From Thiothrix litoralis (GTDB lineage: Bacteria; Pseudomonadota; Gammaproteobacteria; Thiotrichales; Thiotrichaceae), in contig NZ_CP072801.1 in NCBI RefSeq assembly GCF_017901135.1, positions 2,601,501-2,665,500 of the forward strand: a stretch of 64,000 nucleotides of DNA. The letters are read 5' to 3'. Position numbers and translations under genes: made by a program. Shown here piece after piece: positions 46,041-54,911 of this stretch (the first letter of the stretch is position 1; each line of letters begins with the position of its first letter). The notes under the pieces were generated by a model, which worked only from the letters and a program-made list of their open reading frames with translations, made no database searches and was not told the origin of the DNA.

Positions 46041-48352
46041 GCGGGGAAATCCTCCGGCTGGTTTTGCAGGCGTTCGATGGCCAGCAGGACTTCTTCCGGG
46101 GTAGCAGGCGCATTCAGGCGCGAGCTGTAACGGTGCGCAGCGACACTTTCCACTGCGTATTTGAGGGCGTAAAACACCGACATCGCCAGCATTAGCGGTG
46201 GTTCGCCAACAGCTTTGGAACGGTAAATCGTGTCTTCGGGATTCGGCTTTTTGTTGACCAAACTCACCTTGAACATCGCGGGCACGTCTTCCGCCAAGGG
46301 AATTTTGTAAGTCGATGGCGCATGTGTCAGCAAGCGCCCGGCGGCATTCCAGTACAATTGCTCGGTGGTCAGCCAGCCCGTACCTTGCACAAAGCCGCCT
46401 TCGATCTGCCCAATGTCGAGAGCTGGGTTCAGGGAATTGCCTACATCGTGCAGGATGTCCACCCGCTGGAGGGTGTATTCGCCGGTCAAGGTATCCACCA
46501 GCACTTCCGACACCGCAGCACCGTAGGCGAAATAGTAAAACGGCCGTCCGCTGAGGGTATGCGGGTCGTAATGGATTTTTGGGGTACGATAAAAGCCGGT
46601 CGCCGACAGGGAAACCCGCTGAAACCAAGCCTGATGCGCCAATTCGGCAAAACTGAGGTTTGCCACATCGCCGATGTGCACCCGCCCGTTGGCAAACACA
46701 ATGTGCTCGGCAGCAACGGCGTATTGCTCGGCAGCAAAGCGGATCAGACGTTGCTTGATGGTTTGCGCTGCATCACGCGCAGCCATGCCATTGAGGTCAG
46801 CGCCGGAAGAAGCCGCCGTGGCGGAAGCATTCGGCACTTTTTCGGTACTGGTGGCGGTACAGCGGATGTCAGCCAGTGCAATCTGCAAGGTTTCCGCCAC
46901 CACTTGCGCGACCTTGGTATACAAACCCTGCCCCATTTCCGTGCCGCCGTGGTTCAACTGCACCGTTCCGTCGCTATAAACATGCAGTAACGCCCCCGCC
47001 TGATTGAGGTGGGTAGCGGTAAAGGAAATGCCAAATTTGACCGGGGTCAGGGCAATGCCTTTCTTCAAATAGGGGTTGGCGGCATTGAATGCCTGGATGG
47101 CTTGTCGCCGCGCGGTATAGTCCGCTGTCTCGGCCAGTTCCGCGACAATCTCGTGGATAATATTGTCTGCCACTTTCATGCCGTACTGGGTGACATCACG
47201 GCTGCCATCGGTGCGGTAGAAATTGCGCTGGCGCACCACCAGCGGATCAAGCTGCAAATAGCGGGCAATTTCGTCCAGCACGTATTCAATCGCCATCATC
47301 CCCTGCGGGCCACCAAACCCCCGGAAAGCAGTATTGGATTGGGAATTAGTCTTGCAACGGTGGGAGATAATCGCCACGTTTTCCAGAAAATAGGCATTGT
47401 CCGCATGGAACATGCTGCGGTCATTGACCGGGCCAGACAAGTCCGCCGAAATACCACAGCGGGAGGCATAGTCCAGCTTGATGCCGCTGATCAGACCGGA
47501 TTCCTCAAAGCCGACTGCGTAGACAATATCGAAGCAATGACGCTTGCCAGTCAGCAACATGTCGTCGTCACGGTCAACCCGGTATTTCACCGCACGCCCG
47601 GTTTTCGTCGCCAGCAAGGCTGCTACGCAAGCAAAAAAGCCAGGCTGGCTTTCCTTACCACCGAAGGCTCCACCCATGCGACGGCATTCCACCACAATGT
47701 CTTTTTGCGTAAGCCCCAATACCCCGGCAAGCATTTCCTGAACATGATGCGGGTGCTGGGTGGAGCTGTACACCAACAGGTCGCCGTTTTCCTTAGGCTG
47801 GGCGAAGGCAATTTGCCCTTCCAGATAAAAATGTTCTTGCCCGCCGAGTTGAAACTGGCCTTGCAAGGTGTGGGGGGCGTGCTGCAAAGCTGTCTCGGCA
47901 TCACCTCGCTGTAACTGCTTGGGTGGCATCACCTGATGCCCCGCTGCCACCGCTTGGCGGATGTCGAGATTGTGTGCAAGCACGGCGTAATCAATGTCCG
48001 CCAGCAAGACCGCACGGCGGGCAGCTTCCACCGACACCGCCGCCACCGCAAACAGCGACTGACCAATGTATTCCACCCGTTCCACCGCGAACACCGACTC
48101 ATCGGCAAACAGCCCACCCATGTGGTTGACACCGGGAATATCGGCAGCAGTAATGACCGCCACCACGCCGGGGGCTTGGCGTACCCTGTCCAAATCTACC
48201 CGGCGTAATTCGGCATGAGCTTGGGTACTCATGCCAACGGCGGCATACAGGGTATCTTTGGGTTCTGGCAAATCATCAATGTAACGGGCTTCCCCGCTGA
48301 CATGCAGGTGAGCACTTTCATGGCGAATACTGTGACCGACGCTACTGTTCAT
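46037..48352 (-). CDS. xdhB: Xanthine dehydrogenase, molybdopterin-binding subunit
   Basis: The 771-residue large subunit that hydroxylates hypoxanthine to xanthine and xanthine to urate. An N-terminal fold (HVSGEARYIDDLPEPKDTL near 18) is followed by molybdopterin-contact motifs: MGGAFGGKES near 229, FRGFGGPQGMMAIEYVLDEI near 340, and HGGTEMGQGLYTKVAQVVAE near 470. The catalytic Glu is in SKAVGEPPLMLAMS near 715. The ATG at 48352 overlaps the xdhA stop and has GAGG 7 nt upstream. Complete and typical of bacterial two-subunit xanthine dehydrogenases. Confidence 0.95.
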   Translation of the reverse strand: MNSSVGHSIRHESAHLHVSGEARYIDDLPEPKDTLYAAVGMSTQAHAELRRVDLDRVRQAPGVVAVITAADIPGVNHMGGLFADESVFAVERVEYIGQSLFAVAAVSVEAARRAVLLADIDYAVLAHNLDIRQAVAAGHQVMPPKQLQRGDAETALQHAPHTLQGQFQLGGQEHFYLEGQIAFAQPKENGDLLVYSSTQHPHHVQEMLAGVLGLTQKDIVVECRRMGGAFGGKESQPGFFACVAALLATKTGRAVKYRVDRDDDMLLTGKRHCFDIVYAVGFEESGLISGIKLDYASRCGISADLSGPVNDRSMFHADNAYFLENVAIISHRCKTNSQSNTAFRGFGGPQGMMAIEYVLDEIARYLQLDPLVVRQRNFYRTDGSRDVTQYGMKVADNIIHEIVAELAETADYTARRQAIQAFNAANPYLKKGIALTPVKFGISFTATHLNQAGALLHVYSDGTVQLNHGGTEMGQGLYTKVAQVVAETLQIALADIRCTATSTEKVPNASATAASSGADLNGMAARDAAQTIKQRLIRFAAEQYAVAAEHIVFANGRVHIGDVANLSFAELAHQAWFQRVSLSATGFYRTPKIHYDPHTLSGRPFYYFAYGAAVSEVLVDTLTGEYTLQRVDILHDVGNSLNPALDIGQIEGGFVQGTGWLTTEQLYWNAAGRLLTHAPSTYKIPLAEDVPAMFKVSLVNKKPNPEDTIYRSKAVGEPPLMLAMSVFYALKYAVESVAAHRYSSRLNAPATPEEVLLAIERLQNQPEDFPA

Positions 48353-49863
48353 ACGCACACCTCGCGACGGGTAACGCCGGTCTGTACGGCGGGTTCAGCC
48401 GTTTGCAGGTAAAACTTCAGCAACAGGTTACGCGCCACCTGCATCCGGTAATGTGCCGATGCTCGCAGGTCACTGAGCGGGGAAAAATCACTCGCCAGCG
48501 CTTGCATCGCCTGTTCGACGGAGGCGTTATCCCAAGGCTGGTTACGCAACACGTCTTCCGTGTGGTAAGCGCGGGCGGGAATCGCTGCCATCCCGCCAAA
48601 AGCCATGCGAATCTGGCTGACCCTGCCGTTTTCCAGCGCCACACAGAATGCCCCACAAACTGCCGAAATATCCTGCCCGAAGCGTTTGGAAATTTTGTAG
48701 CTGCGTAACGCCCGCCCCGCTGACGGCAGCGGAACCCGCACAGCCTGCACAAACTCGCCCGCTTGCAGCGCTGTTTGCTGATAGCCGAGGTAAAACGCCT
48801 CCAGCGCCAGTTCGCGGGTTTCATCCCCTTTGCGCAGCACGACATGCGCATCCAGCGCCAGTAACAAGGGCATGGAATCACCAATGGGCGAGCCGTTGGC
48901 AACATTGCCCACCAGCGTTCCAGCACTGCGAATCGGCAAGGAAGCAAAGCGGCTATGCAAGTCCTGCAACACTGGGTAATGCTGCACCAAACGTGTGTAA
49001 GCATCTTCCAGCAACACCGCTGCGCCGATGTCCAGCCAGCCATCCTGCTCGGTGAGGGTGGTCAGTTCCGCGATATTGCCGAGGTATACCAGCGTCGCAA
49101 TGTCACGGTGCTGCTTGCTGACCCACAAACCGACATCGGTTCCGCCCGCCAGCAAAACCGCATCCGGGTAAGCCGCCAAGTACCCGGCGAGTTCCACCAA
49201 TGTTTTCGGGGCAAAAAAGCGTTGTTGCCCGTGCGCCAGTGCCACACTGCGGGGGTCGGCTGCCAGCGCCTGCAATTGCTGGATCAGTACATCCTGCCCC
49301 ACCGGATTGCCGGCGGGTGCGGTCAGCGCACTTATTTCGGGCGAGGGAACGGCTTGGGCGTAGTCATACATCACCAAACCCGCCTCAATAATCGGACGAT
49401 AGCCAGTACAACGGCATAAGTTACCGGACAGGGCGGTGGTAAGCTGTTCCCGGCTGGCACTGGCATGATTCTTGTAAAAGGCAAACAGGGACATGACGAA
49501 GCCCGGCGTACAGAAACCGCATTGCGAAGCATGGCAATCGACCAGCGCCTGCTGTACCGGGTGCAGTTCGCCCGGCGCCGGACGCAGGCTTTCCACCGTG
49601 TACAATTGCTTGCCATCAAGCAGCGGTAGAAACTGGATACAGGCATTAACCGGGCGGTAGCGTAACTGCCCCCGATGCAGGTCGGCGATGACCACGGTAC
49701 ACGCACCGCAGTCACCTTCCGCACAGCCTTCCTTGCTGCCTTTACGGCCGAGGTGGTCACGCAGGAAATTCAGCACAGTGGTCGTCGGGCTAATGCCTTG
49801 TACCGTGATTTCCTCCTGATCGAGCCGGAAGGTAATGCTTGAACGTACTGCTGTTTCACTCAT
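48349..49863 (-). CDS. xdhA: Xanthine dehydrogenase, FeS/FAD subunit
   Basis: The 504-residue small subunit that carries electrons from the molybdenum site to NAD. The plant-type 2Fe-2S cluster ligands are in CAEGDCGACT near residue 46; the second 2Fe-2S domain has CGFCTPGFVMSL near 112 and GNLCRCTGYRPI near 145. The FAD domain spans about 190-370, with LLAGGTDVGLWVSKQHRDI and AGTLVGNVANGSPIGDSMP. I start at the ATG at 49863 (AGGA 9 nt upstream). It is first of the operon xdhA-xdhB-xdhC-ABC importer, about 9.3 kb. Confidence 0.95.
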   Translation of the reverse strand: MSETAVRSSITFRLDQEEITVQGISPTTTVLNFLRDHLGRKGSKEGCAEGDCGACTVVIADLHRGQLRYRPVNACIQFLPLLDGKQLYTVESLRPAPGELHPVQQALVDCHASQCGFCTPGFVMSLFAFYKNHASASREQLTTALSGNLCRCTGYRPIIEAGLVMYDYAQAVPSPEISALTAPAGNPVGQDVLIQQLQALAADPRSVALAHGQQRFFAPKTLVELAGYLAAYPDAVLLAGGTDVGLWVSKQHRDIATLVYLGNIAELTTLTEQDGWLDIGAAVLLEDAYTRLVQHYPVLQDLHSRFASLPIRSAGTLVGNVANGSPIGDSMPLLLALDAHVVLRKGDETRELALEAFYLGYQQTALQAGEFVQAVRVPLPSAGRALRSYKISKRFGQDISAVCGAFCVALENGRVSQIRMAFGGMAAIPARAYHTEDVLRNQPWDNASVEQAMQALASDFSPLSDLRASAHYRMQVARNLLLKFYLQTAEPAVQTGVTRREVCV

Positions 49864-49870
49864 GAACGTG

Positions 49871-49904
49871 TTTCCTGACAAAAGCTGTCTGATTGGTCAG
49901 GAAA
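49871..49904. promoter_or_regulatory. Inverted repeat and RutR-like operator between xdhA and guaD
   Basis: Arms TTTCCTGAC (49871-49879) and GTCAGGAAA (49896-49904) are perfect over 9 bp with a 16-bp spacer. Inside the right half, 49885-49900 reads CTGTCTGATTGGTCAG, related to the sites at 38945 and 57456. It lies at the predicted start site of xdhA and could control both divergent units. Confidence 0.6.
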
Positions 49905-49910
49905 TATTAC

Positions 49911-49926
49911 TGCAAAATGCTTGCCA
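49911..49926 (-). promoter_or_regulatory. Sigma-54 promoter of the xdhA operon
   Basis: On the minus strand TGGCAAGCATTTTGCA matches the -24/-12 consensus at all but one defined base, with GG and GC 10 nt apart. The start would be near 49899, giving a leader of about 36 nt. It differs at one base from the NCS2 promoter. Confidence 0.8.
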
Positions 49927-49950
49927 ACCACTCATCAGGAAACTGCCATT

Positions 49951-51255
49951 ATGAAATCTAGCCGTTGCAAAGCCTTTCGCAGTGCCATCCTGCATTTGTT
50001 GGGCGACCCCGGCCACGACTTCCCCCCGCAGCAACAGGTCGAATACCTGGAAGACGGAGTGCTGGTGGTGGAAAACGGGCATATCACCCAGATCGGATCG
50101 GCTGACAGCTTGCTTGGGCAGTTACCGGCGGATTGTGAGCTGGAAACCTTCCCCGATCAGTTGATTATTCCGGGGCTGATTGACACTCACATCCACTACC
50201 CGCAAACCGACATGATTGCCGCTTACGGTGAACAATTGCTGGAATGGCTGGAAACCTATACCTTTCCGACGGAAAAGCAGTTCAGCGACTCCGCGCTTGC
50301 CCGTGAGGTCGCCGATTTCTTTCTGGATGAGCTGTTACGCAATGGCACGACCACTGCGTTGGTCTTCGGCACGGTACACCCCGCATCGGTCGAAGCGTTT
50401 TTCAGCGCTGCCGAAGCTCGCAAACTGCGCATGATTGCAGGCAAGGTGATGATGGACAGAAACTGCCCCAGCGACTTACAGGACACACCAGAGAGCAGCT
50501 ATCAGGAAAGCAAGGCACTGATTGAAAAGTGGCACAAACGCGGTCGCTTGCTGTACGCAGTCACACCCCGTTTCGCACCCACTTCCAGCTCGGAGCAACT
50601 GACCAAAGCGGGGCAATTGCTGCGCGAATACCCGGATACCTACCTGCACACCCACGTTGCCGAAAACCCGGCGGAAGTTGCGTGGGTACGCGAACTGTTC
50701 CCCACCAGCCGCAGCTATCTGGATGTGTACCAGCAACACGGCCTGCTGCAACCGCGCAGCGTGCTGGCGCATTGCCTGCATCTGGATGACACCGACAAGC
50801 AATGCATGGCGGAAAGCGGCGCGGCAGCAGCCTTTTGCCCCAGTTCCAACCTGTTTATTGGTAGCGGCCTGTTCGACCTGCACGCTGCCAAAACTTGGGG
50901 AATGAGGGTGGGATTGGGAACGGATGTCGGCGCGGGAACCAGCTTCAGCCTGTTGCAAACCTTTGCCGATGCTTACAAGACCACGCAATTACTCGGTAAT
51001 AAACTCTCGCCGTATCAAGGGCTTTATCTAGCCACCTTGGGCGGGGCAGAAGCCCTGTATCTGGATGACAAAATCGGCAATCTTGTACCCGGCAAGGAAG
51101 CCGACTTTGTGGTGCTGAATTTTCGCGGAACCCCGCTGCTGGAACGGCGCTTGCAACACTGCCACAGCATTCACGACAAGCTGTTTGCCCTGATGATGCT
51201 CGGTGATGACCGCTCGGTAGCCGCGACCTATATACTCGGCGAACGCTGCAAATAA
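49951..51255 (+). CDS. guaD: Guanine deaminase
   Basis: A 434-residue zinc amidohydrolase that deaminates guanine to xanthine. Zinc ligands H80 and H82 are in DTHIHYPQTD; the substrate-contact region includes ALVFGTVHPASVEAF near 140, LHTHVAENPAEV near 235, AHCLHLDDTD near 272 and GTDVGAGTSFSLLQTF near 325. These are specific to GuaD rather than other deaminases. The ATG at 49951 has AGGA 11 nt upstream. It is divergent from xdhA over 87 bp, so its product feeds the enzyme encoded next door. Its 3' end overlaps allA by 28 bp on the other strand. Confidence 0.93.
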   Translation: MKSSRCKAFRSAILHLLGDPGHDFPPQQQVEYLEDGVLVVENGHITQIGSADSLLGQLPADCELETFPDQLIIPGLIDTHIHYPQTDMIAAYGEQLLEWLETYTFPTEKQFSDSALAREVADFFLDELLRNGTTTALVFGTVHPASVEAFFSAAEARKLRMIAGKVMMDRNCPSDLQDTPESSYQESKALIEKWHKRGRLLYAVTPRFAPTSSSEQLTKAGQLLREYPDTYLHTHVAENPAEVAWVRELFPTSRSYLDVYQQHGLLQPRSVLAHCLHLDDTDKQCMAESGAAAAFCPSSNLFIGSGLFDLHAAKTWGMRVGLGTDVGAGTSFSLLQTFADAYKTTQLLGNKLSPYQGLYLATLGGAEALYLDDKIGNLVPGKEADFVVLNFRGTPLLERRLQHCHSIHDKLFALMMLGDDRSVAATYILGERCK

Positions 51256-51740
51256 ACCGCTTCGGTGAAACGGTATTCGTCACAATTAGCGCCGTGCCCG
51301 CCGCTGCGGTCGATGCAGATAAAGTCCCTAACCTCATCCAGACTAAACTGGTAATGATGCCAAACACCCCGGTGGTAATTCACCCCTTGTTCCGCCCCCA
51401 CCTCAAACAAGCGCAGTTGCGCCAGTTGCGGCTGTTCCCCCGCTGGTGCAACCAGTATCAGGAAAGGCTTGCGTTGCATCGCAATGAACGCCTGACTACT
51501 GAGCGGATGACGCTCCATCACCTCCACCCGCAGCGGAAATTGCGCGGGTTGGGAACGGAAAATGCTGACGGTTGGCTTGCCCGCATTTTCCAGCACATCC
51601 AATGCTGCAAGGTCATGGTAGCGCTCTGTCCTGCCGTAATTGATGGCGTAATGATTGCACCCATCAGCGACTTCAATCACATCACCAAACGGCGCGAAAG
51701 CCGCCGCACTCAAAGGTTCAGGGGTAAGAATCAGGCTCAT
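51228..51740 (-). CDS. allA: Ureidoglycolate lyase
   Basis: A 170-residue cupin-like enzyme that splits ureidoglycolate to glyoxylate and urea. AAAFAPFGDVIEV near 12, VEVMERHPLSSQAFI near 72, VNYHRGVWHHYQFSLD near 120 are conserved for AllA. It is last in the leftward operon uraH-puuD-gntR-puuE-uraD-alc-allA and completes purine breakdown, releasing the second urea. Confidence 0.92.
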   Translation of the reverse strand: MSLILTPEPLSAAAFAPFGDVIEVADGCNHYAINYGRTERYHDLAALDVLENAGKPTVSIFRSQPAQFPLRVEVMERHPLSSQAFIAMQRKPFLILVAPAGEQPQLAQLRLFEVGAEQGVNYHRGVWHHYQFSLDEVRDFICIDRSGGHGANCDEYRFTEAVYLQRSPSI

Positions 51741-51743
51741 GGT

Positions 51744-52739
51744 TTACTCCCTCCTGATATGCCCGAAGGCACGCAGGCGACTAACCCCCCCATCCGGGTA
51801 AATGTTCAAACGCAGGTGGGAAACCGCCCCAATCTGGCGTAATTCGTCCACAAAGGTAAATTCCGTATCTGCCGCCAGCCGCTGGGTGGGCAGAATTTCC
51901 TGCCAGTACAGGCTTTGCGTGGCAATACTCAGCTCATTGCCGCCGCGATACAGCGTGCCGCACACCGAACATTCATAGGGGTAATTGCCTTTGAAATACG
52001 CCGTATCAATCACCAGCCGGGAAATTTCACCCACATCCGCCAGCCGCAGAATCGCCCAATCAAAGCCCGGTTCACGCCGCCGCCGGGTTTCCCAGCCATC
52101 CCCCATATTGATGCCCTTGCCGGGCGCGATCAGGTTGCTGATATGCCCGAAATGCATGTCACTGGCACATAAGGCACGCCCACCATTGAGCATCGCGGCG
52201 AGGTCGATTTCCTCAGCCGGATCACGCCCTTGCAAATCCGCCATCACTTGCCCGTAGACCCGCAAACGGGCAATGCCGCCATCGGGGTAAATATTCAGGC
52301 GCAGGTAATTCCAAGTTTCCCGTGAACTGATCGCAAACACGTTATGGCTATTGCCATCCAGACTCATCGAACTCAGCAGCGGAAACCAGCGGGTCGATTC
52401 CGTCGGCGGGGTACGGCTGTAACAAGCTTCAATGCTGGCTGACGGTGCAAAGTTGCCGGTGAAATGGGCAGTATTCAGATCAACCCCGAAAATAATGCCG
52501 GGGCAAATCTTGATAATGGCATGGTCATAACCTTCGCCACGTTTGCGGCGGGTTTCCCAGCCATCCATCCACTTGCCGTTATCATCGTATTTATCGGCAA
52601 TGAAAACGGGTTCTGCCGGTTCAATCAGGCGAGTCAACGGCGCAAAGAATTCATCGCTGGCATAGACCGCATCAGCCCCCAGACGCGGTTGCGCCAAATC
52701 AACACAGAACGAAGTCAAATGTTTCAGTAAATCACTCAT
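51744..52739 (-). CDS. alc: Allantoicase
   Basis: A 331-residue enzyme that converts allantoate to ureidoglycolate and urea. It is built of two homologous beta-sandwich repeats: FIADKYDDNGKWMDGWETRR near 46 and KGINMGDGWETRRRREPGFD near 207, each followed by an LRLNIYPDGG motif (near 148 and 310). Both repeats are intact. It sits 3 bp before allA and 6 bp after uraD. Confidence 0.94.
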   Translation of the reverse strand: MSDLLKHLTSFCVDLAQPRLGADAVYASDEFFAPLTRLIEPAEPVFIADKYDDNGKWMDGWETRRKRGEGYDHAIIKICPGIIFGVDLNTAHFTGNFAPSASIEACYSRTPPTESTRWFPLLSSMSLDGNSHNVFAISSRETWNYLRLNIYPDGGIARLRVYGQVMADLQGRDPAEEIDLAAMLNGGRALCASDMHFGHISNLIAPGKGINMGDGWETRRRREPGFDWAILRLADVGEISRLVIDTAYFKGNYPYECSVCGTLYRGGNELSIATQSLYWQEILPTQRLAADTEFTFVDELRQIGAVSHLRLNIYPDGGVSRLRAFGHIRRE

Positions 52740-52745
52740 CTCGGC

Positions 52746-53255
52746 TTACTCAATAAGGTCGTCAATACGGAAAGCGGCAATGCGGTTAATCTGTTCCAGT
52801 GCCATCGCAAACTCCGCTGTGGGTGTGTGGGTAATACGCTGCTCAAAACCGGCCAGTATCTGGTCTTTGCTGGCATTTTTGACCGCCATGATGAACGGGA
52901 AACCGAAACGGGTGGTGTAAGCGGTGTTCAGTTCGGTAAAGCGGGCGAATTCCGCAGGCGTGAGTTGCGCCAGCCCTGCCCCGGCCTGTTCCTGCGTGGA
53001 CTCGGCAGTCAGTTCACCGCGCAAGGCAGCTTTACCCGCCAAATCAGGGTGAGCGCGGATCAAGGCGAGTTGTTCCGCCTCCGTCGCGGCTGCCAATACT
53101 TCACGCATGGCCTGCAACAAGGCTGCCCGCTCAGCAAATGGTTGCTGGGCATAGCAGCGTTCCGCCATCCAAGGGGAATGTTCGTACACACCACCCAGCA
53201 GGCGCACAAACGCGGCCTGATCCAGTTGGTTGAGCGTGGCGATAGGTATTTTCAT
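52746..53255 (-). CDS. uraD: OHCU decarboxylase
   Basis: A 169-residue enzyme that decarboxylates 2-oxo-4-hydroxy-4-carboxy-5-ureidoimidazoline to (S)-allantoin. The conserved IRAHPDLAGKAALRGELTAES near residue 66 contains the catalytic His, then STQEQAGAGLAQLT and RFGFPFIMAVKN near 120. The start ATG at 53255 overlaps the puuE stop (ATGA). Confidence 0.94.
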   Translation of the reverse strand: MKIPIATLNQLDQAAFVRLLGGVYEHSPWMAERCYAQQPFAERAALLQAMREVLAAATEAEQLALIRAHPDLAGKAALRGELTAESTQEQAGAGLAQLTPAEFARFTELNTAYTTRFGFPFIMAVKNASKDQILAGFEQRITHTPTAEFAMALEQINRIAAFRIDDLIE

Positions 53256-54178
53256 GGTGTGACTCCCTTGGCTGGGTGTTCGTTGATCCAATGCTGGGCA
53301 ATGTCAAGACGACAGCAAAACCAGACATCCTGCTGTTGTTGGACGTATTCGACAAAACGTTGCAAGGCGCGAAACCGCCCCGGACGCCCAACCAAACGGC
53401 AGTGAAGACCAATCGACATCATTTTCGGCGTTGCTGCCCCTTCCGCGTACAACACGTCGAACGTGTCACGCAAGTACTGGAAAAACTGTTCACCGCTGTT
53501 AAAACCCTGCGGGGTGGCGAAACGCATGTCATTGCTATCCAGTGTGTAGGGCACGACCAAATGATCCTGCCCACTCACCTTGACCCAGAAGGGTAAATCG
53601 TCACTGTAATCATCGGCGTCATACAAAAAACCGCCCTGCTCGATCAGCAGTTCGCGGGTATGCGGGCTGTTGCGCCCGGTATACCAGCCCTTGGGTTTTG
53701 CGCCGGTTAGCCGTTCGATAATACTGATGGCGTGCTGCATGTGTTCACGTTCCAAATCCTTGTCCATGAACTGGTAGTCGATCCAGCGCCAGCCGTGGCT
53801 ACAGATTTCATGGCCGTTTTCCAGCATCACTTCAAGCGCACGCGGGTTACGTTCCAGTGCCATCGCCACCCCGAATACCGTCAGCGGAATGCCCCGTTCC
53901 TGAAAGTAACGCAGGATACGCCAAACCCCGGCACGGCTACCGTATTCGTAAATCGACTCCATACTTGGGTGGCGCACCCCTTCGTAAGCACGCGCACCCA
54001 CGATTTCGGACAGAAAAGCTTCCGAGGCGGCATCGCCATGCAACACGCAGTTTTCCCCGCCTTCCTCGTAATTCAGGACAAATTGCACGGCAATCCGCGC
54101 CCCGCCCGGCCAATTGGCATGGGGAACGTGGTCGGCATAACCGATCAGGTCTCTGGGATAGGCTGGCTGTTCGAGCAT
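53252..54178 (-). CDS. puuE: Allantoinase PuuE (polysaccharide-deacetylase fold)
   Basis: A 308-residue enzyme of the PuuE family that hydrolyses allantoin to allantoate. YPRDLIGYADHVPHANWPGG at the start and ALEVMLENGHEICSHGWRWI near 110 are hallmarks; the fold is that of polysaccharide deacetylases rather than amidohydrolase AllB. The ATG at 54178 has AGAGG 8 nt upstream. It lies 23 bp downstream of the gntR gene in the operon. Confidence 0.92.
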   Translation of the reverse strand: MLEQPAYPRDLIGYADHVPHANWPGGARIAVQFVLNYEEGGENCVLHGDAASEAFLSEIVGARAYEGVRHPSMESIYEYGSRAGVWRILRYFQERGIPLTVFGVAMALERNPRALEVMLENGHEICSHGWRWIDYQFMDKDLEREHMQHAISIIERLTGAKPKGWYTGRNSPHTRELLIEQGGFLYDADDYSDDLPFWVKVSGQDHLVVPYTLDSNDMRFATPQGFNSGEQFFQYLRDTFDVLYAEGAATPKMMSIGLHCRLVGRPGRFRALQRFVEYVQQQQDVWFCCRLDIAQHWINEHPAKGVTP

Positions 54179-54201
54179 GGATATTTCCTCTAAAGGCTGC
54201 T

Positions 54202-54900
54202 TCACGGCTGGGCAAAAATGACGGTCAAATCAGGCGCAGCCGGTTTTTCTCGCACATCAATTTTGTCTTCAATATGCTGGATATGCACCGCCATCAACTG
54301 CACCGCCAGCGCTTCGTCACCCGCTTCGATAGCATCCAGAATGGCTTCATGCTCGGAATGCGGGCACGAATGCCGGTCTGTTGCTTCGTACTGGGCAATG
54401 ATCAGCGAACAACGCGACACCAGCGAACGCATGAAACCCGCCAGAAAGGCATTGCCGCCATATTCCGCCAGATACAAATGCAGTTCACCAGATAAGCGCA
54501 AGGCACGCCCTTTATCTCCACCGTCAATCGCGGCCTGTTCTTCGACGATGAGGCTACGCAGATGGGCAAATTGCGCAGCCTCCATACCGGCACAGGCATT
54601 ACGCACCACTTCCAGCTCTAGCGCCCGGCGGGCAGCAAACACCTGTTTGGCTTGTGCGGCGGTTGTGTGGGTAATGACTGCGCCCTTGTGACGGTGGGTA
54701 GTCACCACGCCCTCGTGTTCCAACCGTAGCAGCACCTTGCGTACCACGGTGCGGCTAACCCCAAATAACTGCCCCAGCTTGTCTTCGGACAAGCGAGTGC
54801 CGGGAACCAGACGCTGCTCCAGAATAGCGTCGAATACCTGCTCGTAAATCCCGGCATCCCGCCCTTGATCCTGTTCCTCTGTACACTTTTCCGCTGTCAT
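54202..54900 (-). CDS. GntR-family (FadR/FCD) regulator within the urate operon
   Basis: A 232-residue regulator. The N-terminal winged helix is near 20-80 (GTRLSEDKLGQLFGVSRTVV, then KVLLRLEHEGVVTTH), and the C-terminal FCD domain is near 90-215 with RRALELEVVRNA and HSEHEAILDAIEAGDEALA. Members of this group sense small carboxylates or heterocycles; here a purine breakdown intermediate is likely. The ATG at 54900 avoids overlap with puuD. A pair of ATTGTATACAAT-type sites, a typical GntR target, lies upstream of the operon at 56570-56604. Confidence 0.88.
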   Translation of the reverse strand: MTAEKCTEEQDQGRDAGIYEQVFDAILEQRLVPGTRLSEDKLGQLFGVSRTVVRKVLLRLEHEGVVTTHRHKGAVITHTTAAQAKQVFAARRALELEVVRNACAGMEAAQFAHLRSLIVEEQAAIDGGDKGRALRLSGELHLYLAEYGGNAFLAGFMRSLVSRCSLIIAQYEATDRHSCPHSEHEAILDAIEAGDEALAVQLMAVHIQHIEDKIDVREKPAAPDLTVIFAQP

Positions 54901-54911
54901 ACCTTGTAACC

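Noticed and set aside
45252-46628. A 458-codon frame that would extend XdhC by about 195 residues at its N-terminus
   Set aside because: The extra part is antisense-free but lies wholly in another frame of xdhB, is Arg/Pro-rich and has no domain; the ATGA overlap start at 46040 is clear.
47009-47914. A 301-codon plus-strand frame inside xdhB
   Set aside because: Shadow of the xanthine dehydrogenase gene; no start signal or family match.
49896-49916. A GG-n10-GC pattern on the plus strand as a sigma-54 promoter for guaD
   Set aside because: Only the core dinucleotides fit; most other consensus positions mismatch, unlike the four accepted promoters.
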